From: Nitrospirales bacterium
GTDB lineage: Bacteria; Nitrospirota; Nitrospiria; Nitrospirales; UBA8639
Assembly (NCBI GenBank): GCA_029261295.1
Contig: JAJDBP010000006.1
Coordinates: 118,170-182,169 of the forward strand
Reading direction: 5' to 3'
DNA length: 64,000 nucleotides
Made by a program: the position numbers and the translations under genes. Shown one piece after another: positions 62,526 through 64,000 of the stretch; within the stretch, counting starts at the first letter, position 1, and the number at the start of each line of letters is the position of its first letter. The notes beneath the pieces were generated by a model. The model saw only the letters and a list, made by a program, of their open reading frames with translations. It was not told the DNA's origin and made no database searches.

Positions 62526-64000
62526 TGTCCTTCTCTAAACTTTTGAGAAAAATTTGTAAGTATACATGCGGAATTATTATTTTAATGTTGAGTATTCCTT
62601 TACCCTTATTGGCAGATGTGGTCTTAACGTGGAATCCTAATTCTGATGTGGATTTAGCTGGGTATAACATTTACCAGCGAATACACCCTTCCCAAGATTT
62701 TGGACTCCCCATTTTTAGTGGTATGCCAGCCGCAATTAGTGCCCCCTATTATGCGGTCCCTGGGCTCCTAACTGGGGGAACCTATAGTTTTATTTCTACA
62801 GCATTTGACCAAAGTGGAAATGAAAGCCTGATTTCAAATGAAGTAACAACGACCGTGGGAAGTAACTCTAGCTTGACCACAACATTGGTGACTGAAATAT
62901 CCGGTGCTGGCCAAGTGACCAGTTCTCCATCGGGTCTTTTCTGTATAAGTGGCGTGTGTACCCACGGATTTTCAACAGGTTCGAATGTCACTCTCACTGC
63001 AATTCCTGCTGGTGGGTATAACTTTATTGGGTGGAGTGGAGCCTGTAGTGGGACGAATATATGTACCGTGAATTTATCAACTGCTCTTTTTGTAAAGGCA
63101 AATTTTGAGATCCAACCTCCTCCTTCTCAAATATTAGTTACCTCGGTTCAAGGGAGTGGGACAGTAACTAGCACACCTTCTGGTCTAACCTGTCAGGAAT
63201 TGGTTTGTACAAAAGAGTTTCCAATCAATGGGACTGTCACACTTACGCCAACTCCTTCTCCTGGATTTACTTTCGGTGGGTGGGGGGGCGTATGTACGGG
63301 AATGAGTACATGTTCGGTGTTGTTGACGGCAGACAAACCTGAATTGGCTTCCGCCCTCTTTCTCTCTAATTCAAATACGCAGCCTTTAACGGTGACATAT
63401 ACCGGGTCGGGCACGGTGACGAGTAATCCCGGAGGACTGACGTGTAGTAGCGGCACGTGTACGGGGGCCTATGCGACGGGGACGACGGTGACGCTGACGG
63501 CGAGTCCGGCGAGTGGCGCCAGTTTTAGTGGCTGGAGTGGCGCCTGTGGGGGCACTGGTAGCTGTCCGGTGACGTTGAATGGAGCGACGAGTGTGGGGGC
63601 CACGTTTACGGCCGGTGGCGGCAATCCCCCCTCGACGGAGACGTTGACGGTGACGGTGCTGGGGACGGGGACGGTAAGCAGTAGTCCCGGGGGCATTCTC
63701 TGTAGCAGTGGCACGTGTACGGGGGCCTTTGCGACAGGGACGGTCGTGACGCTGACGGCGAGTCCGGCGAGTGGTGCCAGTTTTAGTGACTGGAGTGGGG
63801 CGTGTACTGGAGCCGGGTCGTGTGCCGTGACGCTAAACGCCTTTAGCAGTGTGGTGGGGACGTTTACGGCGGGCGGCAGTCCCCCCTCGACGGAGACGTT
63901 GACGGTGACGGTGCTCGGGGCAGGGACGGTGAGCAGTAGTCCCGGGGGCCTTGTCTGTAGCAGTGGCACGTGTACGGGGGCCTTTGCGACGGGGACGGTC
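62526..64000 (+). CDS. Large secreted repeat protein, partial (open at right edge)
   Basis: Frame open from ATG 62526 to the window end (491 codons). Signal peptide (GIIILMLSIPLPLLADV), an FN3-like domain (LTWNPNSDVDLAGYNIYQR), then at least five consecutive InlB/Flg_new_2-like repeats of about 75-85 residues. Each has GSGTVTS-type starts, a Cys pair in LTCSSGTCTG-type loops, TGTTVTLTASP, FSGWSGAC and ATFTA. No stop in sight; the C-terminus may carry a sorting signal. Likely a large adhesin or matrix protein. Confidence 0.85.
63377..64000 (+). repeat. Recently expanded 255-bp tandem DNA repeats
   Basis: Near-identical DNA units of 255 bp (85 codons), with TCGACGGAGACGTTGACGG beginning at 63632 and again at 63887. 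Within this block the base composition jumps to GC-rich with repeated ACG and GGG codons, unlike the two AT-rich upstream repeats at about 62880-63370. Points to recent local amplification. Confidence 0.85.

Overview
ORGANISM. No rRNA or marker set is present, so the assignment is an inference. A formate/nitrite-type transporter followed by a ferredoxin-type nitrite reductase, exosortase (PEP-CTERM) exopolysaccharide genes, many SUMF1-domain proteins, B12-binding MerR regulators and a TIGR03546/TIGR03545 pair best fit a bacterium of the phylum Nitrospirota, possibly a Nitrospira-like nitrite oxidiser with moderate GC. The window is ordinary chromosome with several accessory patches.

LAYOUT. 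0-5 kb is core: the end of asd, a SpoIID-like protein, queA, a SurA/PpiD N-terminal-like protein and gltX. 5.2-8.5 kb is accessory: a tRNA-Gln gene whose 3' half is repeated exactly 821 bp downstream and again, degenerately, at 8.5 kb. The first interval holds only an MntA/HepT toxin-antitoxin pair; the second holds a trypsin-like protease with a DUF4384-like tail. 8.7-14.6 kb has a trypsin-SUMF1 fusion, a fatty acid desaturase, a PEP-CTERM protein, a broken AAA ATPase and small envelope proteins.

14.8-27.9 kb is the most unusual region. Seventeen minus-strand genes, nearly all with gaps under 70 bp, are headed by a divergent promoter region shared with a plus-strand CarH/LitR-like B12 photoreceptor regulator (27003-27902). 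The run contains three SUMF1-domain exported proteins, a DUF3365 haem protein, a cupredoxin-like protein, a TIGR01777 epimerase, peroxiredoxin-type and glutathione-peroxidase-type enzymes, a thioredoxin, a CbiX chelatase, DUF523/DUF1722, and a second B12-binding MerR regulator. I read it as a light- or singlet-oxygen-responsive envelope protection operon; this is inference.

28.1-35.9 kb: a CPBP protease, then a nirC-nirA unit with a promoter and two tandem attenuator structures in the leader, the TIGR03546/TIGR03545 pair, a metallophosphoesterase and an unknown protein. 36-40.6 kb: accA and dnaE. 41-55.3 kb: mostly housekeeping and stress genes (YbjQ-like, bacterioferritin, nickel/cobalt permease-like, GH15, HIBADH-like, rtcB, TPR proteins, a Tag-DUF488 fusion, cupin, radical SAM). 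A tRNA-Arg(CCT) lies at 55.4 kb. 56.2-61.9 kb starts an exopolysaccharide operon of the XrtA/PEP-CTERM type (two export proteins, a Wzc-like kinase, a sugar transferase, a deacetylase) preceded by a good sigma-54 promoter match. The window ends inside a large secreted protein with near-identical 85-residue repeats.
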